64,000 bases of DNA from Phlebopus portentosus (GCA_037892935.1 JAYXKI010000010.1:372001-436000); one strand, 5' to 3'; counted from the first letter of the stretch, positions 37,001 to 49,280 are shown. Program-made: numbers and translations. Notes: generated by a model from the letters alone, not told the origin.

Positions 37001-38796
37001 TCGAACGGAATGGGCTATCGCCGGGATATATTGAGCAGCTCGCGTCTATTCAGTGCCTCCACCTCCAATGATAAGATCATCCGGAAACACTAGATGTATT
37101 CGGAGGCAGACTGTCGGGGAGCCAGTAGGATCAGCGCGAGAAAGTGGTGGCTTTTGTTCCCAGGGACGATATTAAGAAGGCGGCCTCAAATTAAAAACTC
37201 ACGATATATTGGCTTAAAGTTGCCGTTTTTCAGGAATTGATAGCGCAGCGAATGGCGGATAATGCTCTCTTCTCGTTCGTTCTAGAGAAAAAAGACCCAG
37301 CAGCCAATGCTGAAGTCGCTCGTACTCTCCACGTTGTCCACATTCAATCTGGACTGTCACCCGGGGAGGGATCTTCTTCACGAATGCGCTGACCAGTTGA
37401 CAATGAAACGTAATAGGAAACGTGGCGACATGTTATTCAGTATATCGGGCAGGCAAGATAGTGGTGGTCGAGAACAAGCAGTCCCACATAGCAAGTTGAA
37501 AGAAATGCGTGGGACTGTTTGCATATATTTGTACCATTTTCTCATTGGTAACCATAAATAAGTCGAACCTGACTGGGTTGCATGAGCACGAATGGGCAGA
37601 AGTCGATTGATAGCTGTGAGTGGATTTCGGTCTCCTGAACAGTTTCTAGAACGTTGTTTTATCTTCATTAATTCTCAATCACATCCCGGATAGGTGCCGA
37701 CAGGCTTTTGAAGTCACCCGGTGCAGCCTGGTGTCCTTCCTTTTCATTCCCAACTCAAAACGAGGCCTCGCGCATTCTGCCGTGTATCTGGCGAATGGAA
37801 AAACATCCCGTTCGCCGAGGTTGGCCAAGAAGCAAATGGATCTACGTTTCATCTCCTTCATCATGAACCTTGGAAATGCTCTTCTCGGCCTGGATTGCGC
37901 CATTAATATCCTACATCTTTCAAATCTTTCTGGCACTTCAATGAAAACTGTTCTAAGGGAAGTTGAATTGATGTGTCATTCATATTGTCGAGAGGGCTTA
38001 CGTCCATATTTGACGATTAGGTTGCTCGAAAGAATATCGATAAATCTCCCGCCCGACTGGGTATTCTGATCTCGAAGAAAATAGTAGGATATACGTGAGT
38101 CTTGTCTTCAATCTACATTGAAACGGGTCAGACAGACGCTATCTGCGATCAGGCCAAGCACGATTCAAGATTAGAGAGACGTAAGGTTTACAGACCACAA
38201 AAGATAATGTTCCAGCATAAAGCTACCGTGATCAGTTGCTCCGCGGTTTGTGGTAATTCCCGGACGGAAGTCTGATAGCGAAGCGAAATTAACTAATTCA
38301 GTTCGAGGACCAGCCAAGAATTGTGCTTTTCTTCCCGTCGTCTTGCTACAATCCCGTCTGAAATTTCATGCTAGGCCGTCTATCGTACCGGCTTCGGACC
38401 GGAAGTCCATAAGTGATTCCGGAAGATTGAAAGCAGATAATACATGGCATGAAAGCTGAAGTCCGTTGAGACGTGACGGTGTACATACTTGAAGGTCTCT
38501 GACATACTACAGCTACACGGGTACATGTGTAAAAGGCCAACTGATGGGATATGCCGATCCGATATCCTAATATGGATATTCATACCCACAGTCCCAAAAT
38601 AGGTTGGTTCGCATCGTCATACAGTACATGGTAATTCTCAGGGATGCTGCGCCGACTGTGCTAGACACCAGGTTGTCCGCGAACAACCATCCACTGCTTA
38701 GGGCATCGTCGTGAAGACAGCGATTAGAAGCCGTTAATCGCCGTGGCTAGCGTAGCCTCTCTACGTTCAACAAACTGCTGTCGTCTCGCAGTCACG

Positions 38797-41049
38797 ATGC
38801 CTTCCTTTACTGACCTGCCGGTCGAGCTAGTGCTTGACCATCTTCTGCCGATCCTCCCCGTTCGAGATCTTCTGGCATTAGGCGCTACAAATCATCAGTA
38901 CGCAACTCTGTGTGACGATGAGCTTCTTTGGAAGGCGAAATGTAAAGAAGAGTTCAATTTCTCGAGTTCTAGAACTGCGAGGACGAAGGGATGGAAGTTT
39001 ATCTACAAGGGTCTGAAGAATCCGAAGGTCTTCGTTTGGGGGTAAATTCCCGACTCGGCTTGTGTGTGCCGTCTTGACTTATCATCTTTTCTCCAGTGAT
39101 AATAGAAGTGGTAGACTTGGAATCCCTCAGTTGTCCCGAAATAGGCAATTCAATAATGGTGTACCTTATCCTGTACAAATCAACTTTCCGAAGAATTCTG
39201 CAATAGTCGATCTTGTTGCGGGTGGATGGTGAGCTGAATCAATCTACTTGCGACACCGTCTCTCACTTTCAAGCAAGGTCTTTCCACGCCCTTGACTCAT
39301 GGGGACGCGTTTACGTTTGGGGTGAGCAATCTGAGAGGACCGCCAAAGAACGATGCTAATCTTCTTTGTTGACCCACAAGGTACTATGGACGGAGAAGCG
39401 TTCGCTCTCCAAAGTGATGGTTTCTCAATACCCGAAAAGATTTCAGAGATACCGTTGCGGCTTGAACTTCCTGAACGCATTCGGACGTTGAGGCGAGTTT
39501 AGACATGTGCCTTTAATCCTGTGTCAACTGACCCGTGATGACATAGCTGCGGACGCAAACATTCCATGGCTTTGGATGCCAAAGGTCATATCTGGACATT
39601 CATCTCATGGGGAAGGCCCTACCGGCTTGTCACACCGGCCTTGGATTGCACGTCCTCCGATTCAACCCCTGTACAAGCTGAATGTGGCTGGTCTTACAAT
39701 GTCGCGTTGACCGCCTCAGGCGACGTTTATATTTGGTGGCCTTTCAGTGTCTCCGTACTGCAGCAATTCGGTGCAACAATGGGCCAGATGGATGCAGATG
39801 GAGACAAGCGCGCATTTGCGACTACAGAAAATACGATTCCGTGCGTAACATGGGACCTGTACCACAATCCTCAAAGGCTGCCGGCTATTCCCAGTCTTCC
39901 AGAACTCTCGAAGACCGACCAAACACCTCCGAGTCAGCGGAATGAAGGAGAAACAACGATTGTCAAAATAGCCGGCATGGATGGCTTCTTGATTGCATTG
40001 ACGAACAGAGGTCACGTCCTCAAGTTCGGCGGTCTGAGTAATGAGGTGTCTGTCCAGCATGCGCGCTGGGAATATGTGAGCAGAACATCTGTCGGGAAGA
40101 CCGAGTTTTGCTTTCATGTCTGAGATGTTTGCTCCGTAGCTTCCGAACTTCTCTGAGACAGGGAAGATTCGGGCACATCCAGTGCTTGCTGGTGGCGGGC
40201 GAAGAGAAGGCGGGTTGTCCGACTCACTGGTTCCATCGGGGGATGTAATAATCACCCACGTATGTTCTGTCATTGTCTTCCGTCTGGTCTTTCTTCTCAC
40301 ACATGCCCGCCGTCGGACCGGGCACCCCATCCGTTCATAGATTACAGCACATTTTACGCGCTTCATTGCGTATACAGATGAAGATACCTCAATTATCCTG
40401 CGAGGCGATACTGATACGACAGTGGAAAGCGAAGCTGAGGTTATTCCTGAGCTGCAATATAAATCTATTATCTCAATAGGTCTGGGAGACTATCACAACG
40501 TGGCGTTGTCCGCGGACGGGAAGGTGTATACGTGGGGTTCGTACCAAATGGGGGCGCTGGGTCTTGGGTCTCCGGAGGAGCTTCCTGTCGGCGCACCTGG
40601 AGGTTATGCGACAGAACAGCAGCTGGCCCGGGCAAGACAAGGATATCGCGTGCAGGTGCCAGAGGTACGAGTGCCAACTGAAGTACACTTTGACCACGGC
40701 CTCAAGAAGAAGCGAGAGCGGTTCTGCTTCGCTGCTACTGCGGCAGGCTGGCACTCCGGTGCATTGGTAATTGATCTTAACCCAGAGGTAAGATGCCGTT
40801 AGTACTCCGAAAGAGTTAAATTGTTGCTGAACATGTTTACCTTGCTCACAGGAGGATGACACAGAAGAGGGTGACCATGACCCCACGAGCCAGATGCCTG
40901 GACACTTCGATCCTCGACCTGCGCCGCCTCCCGAACTTCAGCACGGCCCAGGACAGATGCCACCATTTATACCTCTCATTCCCAGGGGACACCGCCCCTT
41001 CCGAGTGGGGTATGCGGGAAGAGGGGCCTTCAGAGGTCAAGGTGGGTGA
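38797..41049 (+). CDS. F-box protein with RCC1 repeats (Saf1-like)
   Basis: A probable SCF ubiquitin-ligase substrate receptor. The F-box is at the very N-terminus: FTDLPVELVLDHLLPILPVR, then DLLALGATNHQYATLCDDELLW. RCC1-type blades follow: VFVWG, DNRSGRLGIP, LVAGGWSFHALDSWGRVYVW, CGRKHSMALDAKGHIW, ECGWSYNVALTASGDVYIW, and GLGDYHNVALSADGKVYTWG with YQMGALGLG. This F-box plus RCC1 layout is that of yeast Saf1, whose known target is adenine deaminase Aah1; the target here is unknown. ATG 38797 is chosen because the frame upstream has only a GTG. The tail is acidic, then Gly/Arg-rich (VGYAGRGAFRGQGG), ending at TGA 41047-41049. The gene is multi-exon; one intron (39493-39546) fits only a GC-AG splice. 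It converges on ORC2. Confidence 0.88.
39493..39546 (+). other. GC-AG intron in the Saf1-like gene
   Basis: The flanking frames (ERIRTL, then CGRKHSMALD) join in phase only if the exon ends TTGAG and the intron begins GCGAGT and ends CATAG. No GT donor nearby preserves the phase. Confidence 0.7.
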
Positions 41050-41253
41050 GATATCGGTGTAAAAGAGTCACGCCACCATTAGAGTTCTGAACCATCAAGG
41101 TGAACAAGCGAAGCAGGGATATTCTTAGTGTACTATATGAACACTGAACACTGAATTACAAAGGTTTTGATATTGTCAGAGCAATTGCCAATGCGACGTA
41201 GAAATACAAATGTTTCGTTTGTAATGATTCTGGATTGAAAGTTCGTTCCGCTG

Positions 41254-42588
41254 TTAGCTGATTTCGCTGGCAAGGCGTGATAGAGCCTCCTTCGACAAAG
41301 GAATCCATAACCCTGGGCCACTTTCTTGAGTATTCGACGAAATTACTAGACCGTGATCGCGAAATTCGCCAAGAAGAGCTTGCATCGCTGTATCACTTGT
41401 CGCAATGAACTCGTCACGAGCAGCCGCAAAGAGCAGCTCGTAGCTTATCGCGACGTCTGGTCCTGACTGAACCGGCGCGCTGGAACTCGACTCTGCAGCG
41501 GCAGCGTCCATAGCCAGGCGCTGTTTGTTGCACAAAAGTGCGAAGAGACGCTTTGCTTTGGCTGTTACCGATGCGAGGACGTGCCTCGCTGCGATTGTCC
41601 CTCCAGCGGAACCGATACCAGCAATGTTCGCTTGGGCACCACGACCGCGACCTCCAGCGGATGCGCCGGCGTACGACGTACGATCTGCGTAGGCTAGCTC
41701 GAAGTCGTACGGATGCATTGTCGTTAAATCATGCCATAACCAATTAAAGCCACCCGATAGAAGAGCTTGACCCGACGGATTGTGGTGGCTTTCTTTGCTG
41801 CTGTGGTCGAATTGAGCGCGTCGTGGATGTGCGAATGACTCAGTCGTCGACCAAAGCAACGGCGCCATAATGTGGTCAATGGAAGCTGCAATATGAATTG
41901 AAGGATGCGCAGCAAGAATGGCGAGGCAATTCTTGCTGCGTTCAGAGCGTAATGTTTGTCCGTCGATGTTATGGATAATCAGAAATAAATGCCGCGCAGT
42001 AGGTTTCCGGGCGTATTTCTCCAGAATACGACGACATTGGCCTTCAGGACCCGCACCAACACCGTCCATATCTGGCGCATCAATAACCTTCTCTGCTGAT
42101 GCGAGGAAATCTTTGAGCGTGAAATTCGGGAAGAACGCGTTTGCGACGACAACGTGGCCCTTCTTCGCGCAACGTCGAGCAAAGTCGTTCAGCACCTTGC
42201 GTTTAGAGCCAAAGCCGTAGAACAGCAAGTTAAAGCCAGAAGCAAGCTCCGCCATGTATGCTGGAAAATATTCAAAATGTGATGACTCAAGTGCCGATAT
42301 TCGTTCCTTGAGTACCGATTGCCTAACTGCACGAATCCGTTCGTAGAATTCTTCAGGAGTTAGGGGAAGCACAAGCTGCGAGAACACGTCCGATGATGTC
42401 TTGGACGCTCGGCTTATTTGAGTGAAAAATGCGTCGAAGTTACTAGGGAAACGTGCGGAGGAATCTTCGAATACATAGTTACGCGCCCCCCAAGTAAGCG
42501 CGTCCCGTCCGTGACCCTCTGCGTCAGAACCTACTTCTGCATCGCTGCCATACGCACTTGAGTTTTGATCCCCTTCAGAATCTACCAT
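41254..42588 (-). CDS. Origin recognition complex subunit 2
   Basis: Orc2 is a nuclear subunit of the six-part complex that marks replication origins and loads MCM. It is an intact 444-codon frame without introns. After a short acidic N-terminus (VDSEGDQNSSAYGSDAEVGS) comes the family's conserved core: FDAFFTQI, SSHFEYFPAYMAELASGFNL and LLFYGFGSKRKVLNDFA (the AAA+-like P-loop position, degenerate in Orc2). LFLIIHNIDGQTLRSE, HIAASIDHIMAPLLW, FNWLWHDLTTMHPYDFEL and a C-terminal winged-helix part (DHGLVISS...GLWIPLSKEALSRLA) follow. It is shorter than yeast Orc2 because the disordered N-terminus is reduced. It is divergent from SEC6 across a 683-bp promoter that contains a MITE. Confidence 0.94.
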   Translation of the reverse strand: MVDSEGDQNSSAYGSDAEVGSDAEGHGRDALTWGARNYVFEDSSARFPSNFDAFFTQISRASKTSSDVFSQLVLPLTPEEFYERIRAVRQSVLKERISALESSHFEYFPAYMAELASGFNLLFYGFGSKRKVLNDFARRCAKKGHVVVANAFFPNFTLKDFLASAEKVIDAPDMDGVGAGPEGQCRRILEKYARKPTARHLFLIIHNIDGQTLRSERSKNCLAILAAHPSIHIAASIDHIMAPLLWSTTESFAHPRRAQFDHSSKESHHNPSGQALLSGGFNWLWHDLTTMHPYDFELAYADRTSYAGASAGGRGRGAQANIAGIGSAGGTIAARHVLASVTAKAKRLFALLCNKQRLAMDAAAAESSSSAPVQSGPDVAISYELLFAAARDEFIATSDTAMQALLGEFRDHGLVISSNTQESGPGLWIPLSKEALSRLASEIS

Positions 42589-42749
42589 TATTTTCCTTTT
42601 GGTTTCTCAAGTCTGAGAGATTAGGCGGCGCGCTGTTTACCGGTTCATGGGACATCATGAGCCGCGGCGTTCTTTCTTACAGAGTCAGACACACGTGACC
42701 ATGGTAAAACAAGAGACGACCACAATTGTACTTGTACAGACGAGGAGAC

Positions 42750-43177
42750 TAGTGTAGGAGAGGAAACTCAAATGATTGCTACCAGTTGACAACTCAAGTT
42801 GTAAACACAGTTGTCAACTCGGAGGTCAGAAGAGGGGGTGTGGCAAAGTGGAAACTGTCCAATTTGTAATGTTATTATTAGTAAGTGCATACAATACAGA
42901 AAATTTTCGTACCAAGTTATGTTGCCCCACACATGTCTGTTTGCATTTTACCACCTGAGGAACATGAAGAACTTTAGGAGCTTACGAAGCGACTTACTTG
43001 CCTAGCATACAAAGGGACTGGGGATTAGTCATTTATTTGATTACAAATCACCAAATATAGTATGACGTTCACAGCTGTTTGCAACTTGTTGCTAACTGTT
43101 GTCAACTCGCCTCGAAGTTAACCACTTGTGGTTAACCCTGTTGTCAACTGGTCGTGGAGGTTTGCTCTCCTACACTA
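42750..43177. mobile_element. Non-autonomous hAT-type MITE
   Basis: A 428-bp element bounded by 18-bp inverted ends, TAGTGTAGGAGAGGAAAC on the left and its complement with one mismatch on the right (43160-43177). Both ends are flanked by an identical 8-bp target duplication GAGGAGAC (42742-42749 and 43178-43185). The 8-bp duplication and TAGNG tips are the hAT superfamily pattern. The interior has no coding capacity but carries subterminal GTTGTCAACT-type words in both orientations (near 42783, 42809, 43098, 43140) and a palindrome at 43117-43136. The near-perfect ends and exact duplication suggest a fairly recent insertion. Confidence 0.88.
43117..43136. repeat. Palindrome inside the MITE
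   Basis: GTTAACCAC and GTGGTTAAC form 9-bp arms around a 2-base loop near the right end of the element; likely part of the element's subterminal structure. Confidence 0.85.
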
Positions 43178-43271
43178 GAGGAGACAATTACAGCTGGTGT
43201 TTGTTTGGCATCTAACTACCGGTAAGCACGCACGGAACGTCGGAGCAGTGCTCGGAGGCCTATGCGCAGCA

Positions 43272-45643
43272 ATGTCCATACAAGTACCTTCGGCGGCGCA
43301 GGCCATCGGCGAATACCTCCAATCCCCAGACGATCTCATGAAAGTCGCAGCGTTTCGCAAGAAGTTGGAGAAGGAAAAGGCATCCATCGATGCTAGACTT
43401 AAGACTGGCGTAAAGGAGCAGTTGGAGGCTACGAGGGATGGCTTGCGAAAGCTTCTTGGAACGCGGACGAATGTTCAGGCCATCAAGGACGAAATGTCTA
43501 CTATCGACAGTGCTTGCCAAAACCCTGCGAATGCTATATCGACATTTGACCAGATTGCGCGCGTTTCCGTCGTCCATCGCAATTTTGAGCAGGTCGAGGA
43601 GATGGTCAACAACTTAACGGGAATGCATTCGAAGCTTGACATGCTCGAAGAGATGCTTTACACGGATAGGAAAGATATCACTGGCCCAGCTCGGAACCTC
43701 CTTACCCTGCATTTCCACCTCAACCAGCTCGAAAACTTCAGGAATCAGACTATGCATCAGGCTAAGAAGGCAACTGCGGAATCTCGTGCCACTCTGGCCC
43801 GGTGGTTTGAACGTCTTAATAAATTTGTGGAAGATTTCGAGGAATATTTTGCCGCGCTGAGCAGAAACATTCTGCCCATCGTTAGAGCTGGTCATTCTGA
43901 GGTTGTCGTCAAGCTGGTAAAAATTGCTGAAATCGAAGGTAAAGAAGACGAGAAGGCATGTTGCCCGAAACTTATGCACCGAGCTCACAGATCTGACCTT
44001 GTCTATATAGGCAATTGCTATTCGTCTCGTCAAGAAAGCAGCGAAAATGGACGCAGCATCGAAGTTCAGGTCACTTCAGGCTAACGCTCGTGTTATCAAA
44101 CATTATCGCTCGAAGCTTACCAAGAACATAACCGATTCAATCAAGGCATCTTTTGAGGGGGCATACCAAGCTGATGATGAAGATCCGGCCGCGTTCATAG
44201 AGCATCTTAACGATTGGATGTACAAGGATCTCGTTCGGATTGAAAACGACGTTGTCTCATGTTTCCCGCAGAACTGGGATATCCACTCCTTGTATATCCG
44301 CGAATACCACAAAGCTCTCGATGAGATGCTAAAAAAGATCGTTGCGTCTAAACCCGACCCGCCTGTCCTACTTATCATCCACGCATGGCTGAAGGAGCAC
44401 AAGAAGAATATGAAGGAATTGGCCGTACCGCCAGAATGGCTTGAACCACCGCTACTCGGCGGGAACGAACAGAGCCTCATCGAGGACTACTTGCAAACTA
44501 TTATCAGCAAGCTAGATCAATGGGTCGAAAATCTCATGACGACAGAAAAGAAACAGTTCATCGCTCGTACCGATCCTCCTGAGATTGACGCTGAAGGATT
44601 CTACGGTACCCAAGGTGCTGTTATTCTCTTTCAGATGGTGAACCAACAAGTCGATCTAGCGATGGAAAGCGGGCAAGGCTCAATCCTTGCTCGTGTTGTT
44701 ACCGAGAGTGCACGCGCTATGCGCGGTACACAGGAGCAGTGGGTACGACTAATCGAAGCCGAATACAAGAAGCAGATTGAGAAGCCCGAGGAGGCCGCAG
44801 GTGGACTGGGAGAGTACTGCGTTGCTCTAGCGAACGATCAGATAAAGTGCGCAGACTATACGGAAGCACTCTCTGCGCGTTTGGAGCCGCTTGTGTCAGA
44901 GAAGTACAAGGTCGTGATTGTGGAACGGCTGAACGATGCGATAGACGGTTACCTGGATGTTGCGAAGAACTGCACGCAGACGTTGATCGATATCATATTC
45001 AATGACCTGAAGCCCGCGGTGAAGCAGCTATTCCAACCGGCTTGGTACGATGGAATTATGGGACAAATTATCGAGACGATGCGGGACTACATGTCAGACT
45101 ACCAACAATATCTCAACCCATCCATTTTGGAGCTCCTTGTTGAGGACCTTCTTGACGCCTTCCTGGTCTCCTATCTGACTGCTCTCGCGAATTCAACGAA
45201 GCTTCGCATGCCCGCAGCGACGGACCGCATCCGAGAAGATGTCAGTCTTGCGTTTGAGTTCTTCAGCACGTTGAAGCCGGCTAAGGAGCTCGACTCATAC
45301 TTTGAAGTCGTCGAACTCGTGTTGGCCCTCCTCGAGGCGTCAAAAAGTCTCGTGTTCCTATCCTTCTGGGAGTTTGCCAAGAAACATGGGCCAAACATTC
45401 CTTTCGTGGAAGGTCTCATGAAGGCGCGCGATGATCTGGATCGCACAGCGGTGAGTGAGGTTATGGACAGTGTGAAACGCAAGGTGAAGGAAGAAGGATT
45501 GACGGACCGTAAGTAAAAATTTTCTACCCGGGCCTTCTAGTTCCCGCATCTTACTGTTATGCGTAGCACCGGAGCCCACTATCATGAAGAAGATTGCTAT
45601 CCAAGGGACCTTTGCGAGACTACTTCGTACAGCGGCATCATAA
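43272..45643 (+). CDS. Exocyst complex subunit Sec6
   Basis: Sec6 is a core subunit of the exocyst, which tethers secretory vesicles to the plasma membrane at sites of polarised growth. Three exons (43272-43955, 44011-45508, 45567-45643) give 752 residues. Conserved stretches include VPSAAQAIGEYLQSPDDL, ARNLLTLHFHLNQLENFRNQ, ASKFRSLQANARVIKHYRSK, IIFNDLKPAVKQLFQPAWYD and NPSILELLVEDLLDAFLVSY. ATG 43272 gives the usual Sec6 beginning; the frame upstream of it has only a GTG. The N-terminal third is predicted helical/coiled. Intron 1 begins GC, not GT, and is the only splice that preserves AIAIRLVKKAAK. The start codon is 95 bp from the end of the MITE, so the element probably lies in the proximal promoter or leader. 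The gene converges on QNS1 with 184 bp between stop codons. Confidence 0.94.
43956..44010 (+). other. GC-AG intron 1 of SEC6
   Basis: Exon 1 ends GAGAAG and the 55-bp intron runs GCATGT...ATATAG. The phase-0 join KEDEK/AIAIRL matches the Sec6 family. The nearby GTAAAG donor would shift the frame. Confidence 0.8.
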
Positions 45644-45827
45644 ACTGTACAGATGGCATATTTGTCCTCTCTTGGCTTCACCCCTCTTTAACTTCTCAGA
45701 ATTCTGGACTCCTAGACACTCACAATCCTGTTCCGATCCGCTTTGCGCGCAAATGTAGCAATACTCAGCACTGTATTTATACATCTCGTCTACTAAATTT
45801 CGTACAATGGAAGCCTCAAGTCCTGCC

Positions 45828-48800
45828 TTAATCCGCCTTGTCTTTGTTCTTATTTGACTGAGAGCGATCAGGCAACTTCTCAGCAAGTTCGTCGATTTTC
45901 TTGAATTGGAAAGGGAATCGAGAAGGATATAAGAATGGACGAAGATCGAATCCTGCAATTAGACGTGAGCACGGCACATTTAAAGGATTCTTTGACCTCG
46001 GTTATCAGACTCACTGTTATCGTCCGGACTGTAGGATTCCTATATTGAGAACCAATCTTTGTGAGTTCTGTGCAGCCGAGGGCAGGTGTGAGAAGAAGTG
46101 AGCTTACGGCATGATATGCCGGAGTGAGTGTGGTCATCTTGTGCCGGTTTCGTGCGTATTCAAAGAAGAAAAGCTTCACTTTATCCGCAATCTGGGAAAA
46201 GGTGATCGGTATCAGTCGGGATTGGATCACGCGCGGATTCGAAGAAATGTGACGAAAAAACGAGAGAAGAGAGGATTTAGGCTCCGCCTCACCTGTAGTG
46301 GAGAAAACTTTGATCCCCACTCGTGTACGAGCTTCGTGAACATGCCATAAGGCCCGCACTTCTCTACCTTTCTGAGACGTCCAAATACCGACAATTCTTC
46401 GTAGGTCATTCCCATGTCAGCCTACGCGTGAAAGAAAGTCATGAGTGTTTCCTCGAGGCTCGTAAGGACAGAGTGGTGTTACTTCGTCCGCCTGCACATA
46501 GTTCTCAGTAATTGGTTCGAGCTCAGCCGTGGGGACTGCATCCAAGAATCTGGTTCGAAGGAAGGAGCCGTGAGTTTCGGGGAAGCAGCCGTCAAGTTTA
46601 CCAAAACAGGCCACGTACTCAGTCAGGACTGGAAGCTCAAACGCATCTCTCGCGTACGCGATAAACTTCTTCAAGTCCGTCTTGCTGATTCCGCCGATTG
46701 GATTAATGTCGGCTACGGATATCGTCCCGGAAAGTAAGTTTGATATCCTCATGTTTCTGCCGCTCGAGAGAACGAACCGGAAGAACAGTCATATTTGGTC
46801 AAATAGCCTCGCAGGCTGTAAGACGCAAAGTGTGGAATCGTGACGGTCAATTTCAGGAGACTGCTTGATCAAAGCAGAGATAAGCTCGCCTTTCGTCTAC
46901 ATTAGCACTTCCCAGGACTAGCAGTCCACCCGAGCGTCCACGAACGAAAGGCATGAGTTGTGCAAATAAATATGAGAGAACCATTCGGATGCGAGCCTTT
47001 AAAGATGAGTGACGATAAATATAAGGTTAAAATAGTGAATTTATATTGCAAACTTGAATGTTCTGCAAGGCAAGATTTTCCGCTTCTGATCCTCCGTGGA
47101 CCTTAAACTTTGGAGTAATTCCTGTTACGTATCCAAAAAGTGTGCGCACAGCAGTGACTACGCTGTCCATATTGAGATCTATGTGATAGCTTCCAATTGC
47201 ATTGCTAAGATCTTTGGCACGTTGGCGAGTGTCAGCGCTAGAGTTCTCTGTGCCCATATAGCACGTATGGAAGATACGACTGCAGAACTCCCGCGGATCG
47301 CTTGGTGCATACGATGATGATTCGGGCTCCCCGGCGATGCGCCGCGCGTCAGAGATCACCTGTGCATCTACAGAATAGCGTCAAGAACACGAATATCGTA
47401 ACGCGAAGGCAATAGAATATATTTACCTCCACGGTTGGCAGCCTCCGACACAAGCCGGCACATTGAGAAGACAATGACAGCGGTTGCACAGCTGTCAATG
47501 CCACCACTGAGAGGAATAAAATAACCCTGAGTTCGCGATCTGCGGAGGTAATCCCATAACCAGCAAGCTGGGCCAAGTCTAATAGACGATTCGTGGATAG
47601 TCAGTGTTATATTAGTGGGCTCGAGGCATTACTGACGCGATCTCTTCCTCTGGCTTATGATAACGGAGTTCAAAATTCATATAGCCTTCGACGTCCAGCA
47701 CGTACATTGTCATTGGGTCGGAGAGCGCGAATGGCACCTCGACGCGATGATAGCGCTCAGCTTGTGCTGCTTGCATACTCCTACTCGCTTTTGCCCTATG
47801 AGCGCGGACGTCTTCAAGGTCTAATGTTGCTGTGATAACTTCAACATCGTTCAGAGAAAACTGAGAGCCTTGGGCTACTATGCGACCGTTGGCAGCGATC
47901 ATGGCGCAGCCGTCATAATAAAGACGGTCCCCGTCGCATCCTTGCTGGTTAGCATACAGGTAAATGCCTCCGAGCTGGAGGAAATTGCATCAGAGCAATA
48001 ATCAGTATGATTCATTTCACATTTCAAGCCTTGACTGACCTTCAGTGTCGCTTCCTTAATTAATTCTACTCGTCTGAACAGCTTACGCAGTTCATGATGA
48101 CTCCCACTCGAGTTCGTGAATATTTCGACGCCGTCAAGACCCATCAATATATGAGGACTAGGAGCACAGGAATTCAGTAAATCGTGACTGTTCGTCAGAC
48201 TGAATAATCAACCTTGCAGGGGTGAAGAGCTCTTCGCATAACTCAACGCCGATACAGGTATCGGCTGTACTGACGACTGCATCTCCGAACGGCACTTTGG
48301 TCTGTTCGACCTGAATTAAAAGCATCCAAGTTAACTAGACGAATCTCTAACCTGTTTGGTTATATCCTGAATCATCCTTGGCAAGTAATGGTCTTCGACT
48401 TGTCTCTGCTTTGCCCAAGGTGTGAAGTATCTGAGCTCGCGATAATTCCCATCATTTGCTAACCACATCTTCGGTCTGATCATTAGAATTTTATGATTGT
48501 AAACTATGATCCGGCAGTTGTAAATGACGTTTTTATGCGTCACCGGCCTATACAGAGTGTTATGATAAACAAAGACAAGAATGGATGCTATACATACATT
48601 CCGACGTCACAGAGAATGTCTGTTGCGACATCCGATTGCAAGAGCTTTGCAAGGATTTCCCAAGAATGAAGTACAGTATCGCCTGAATTGAGTAAGAAAA
48701 AGGTGGCACTGTAACAAAAGAGAGACTGACCTTCTAAGAAATGGTCCAAACAACCATAACCACTTCATGATATACATTTGATAACACTTCATGGAAATAC

Positions 48801-49119
48801 CATTTCGAGGACCTACGGAATCTCCAGTTCAGGTCCAACTCTCAAGGTCGCACCACGCTCTTTGGCAATCCGGATGCTCTGCAGTATCCTTTCGTAGTTC
48901 CCCTTCATTTTACCGATCGGATTAATTAAGTTATGAAAAGTAACTTATATCTTACCTCGAAGTCGAGAGCCCATTGGTTTAGTGAACTGAGTGGAATTCG
49001 CAAGTTTAAATGCATTTCCTGGTTCACTTGATTGAACTCACCATCTACAGCCTTTTATTAGTATAAGAATACGAAATAGCGCACGCGGCTTACGTTGCTA
49101 CAGTGATAAGATGGCCCAT
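45828..49119 (-). CDS. Glutamine-dependent NAD+ synthetase
   Basis: This cytosolic enzyme makes the last step of NAD+ synthesis: it amidates deamido-NAD+ with ammonia released from glutamine. The N-terminal nitrilase-type glutaminase shows all three catalytic residues: Glu in [14 protein letters not shown], Lys in [20 protein letters not shown], and Cys in [13 protein letters not shown]. Next come [17 protein letters not shown] and [20 protein letters not shown]. The C-terminal ATP-pyrophosphatase domain has the P-loop [47 protein letters not shown] and [20 protein letters not shown]. It starts MGHLITVAT at 49119 in a very short first exon and ends at TAA 45828-45830 after a Lys-rich tail. 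There are many short introns. It appears complete and active. Confidence 0.93.
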
Positions 49120-49280
49120 CTCCTTGTTTCGAGCAACAGAACGGTGATGGTCACTCCCAAGTCGTTGCTCCGTCATAATCGGAGGGCCTATTGGACCATC
49201 TTATATAAGAAATATAATGCCACGTGGTTTTATCATGCAGGCAAACGATTCTCAATTGCACTTCAGATCCTTCATCCATC
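49120..49280. promoter_or_regulatory. Short divergent promoter, QNS1 / F-box-like A
   Basis: Only 161 bp separate the two start codons. A TATATAA box at 49202-49208 lies about 75 bp upstream of the plus-strand gene's ATG. The same DNA must carry the QNS1 promoter. Confidence 0.55.

Larger units (their letters stand above)
32053..38796. other. 6.7-kb gene-poor interval
   Basis: The first ~600 bp is strongly pyrimidine-rich and probably the 3' UTR of the zinc-finger gene. The rest shows microsatellites and AT-rich spacers but no gene I can support. Open frames at 35028-35471 and 36091-36600 show no family features. The 8-base inverted pair AGTCCCAC/GTGGGACT near 37480-37517 is short. The last few hundred bases should hold the promoter of the F-box/RCC1 gene. 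Confidence 0.4.

Noticed and set aside
43197..43271. N-terminal extension of SEC6
   Set aside because: The extra codons start from GTG next to the MITE and do not match the family; ATG 43272 gives the expected Sec6 beginning.
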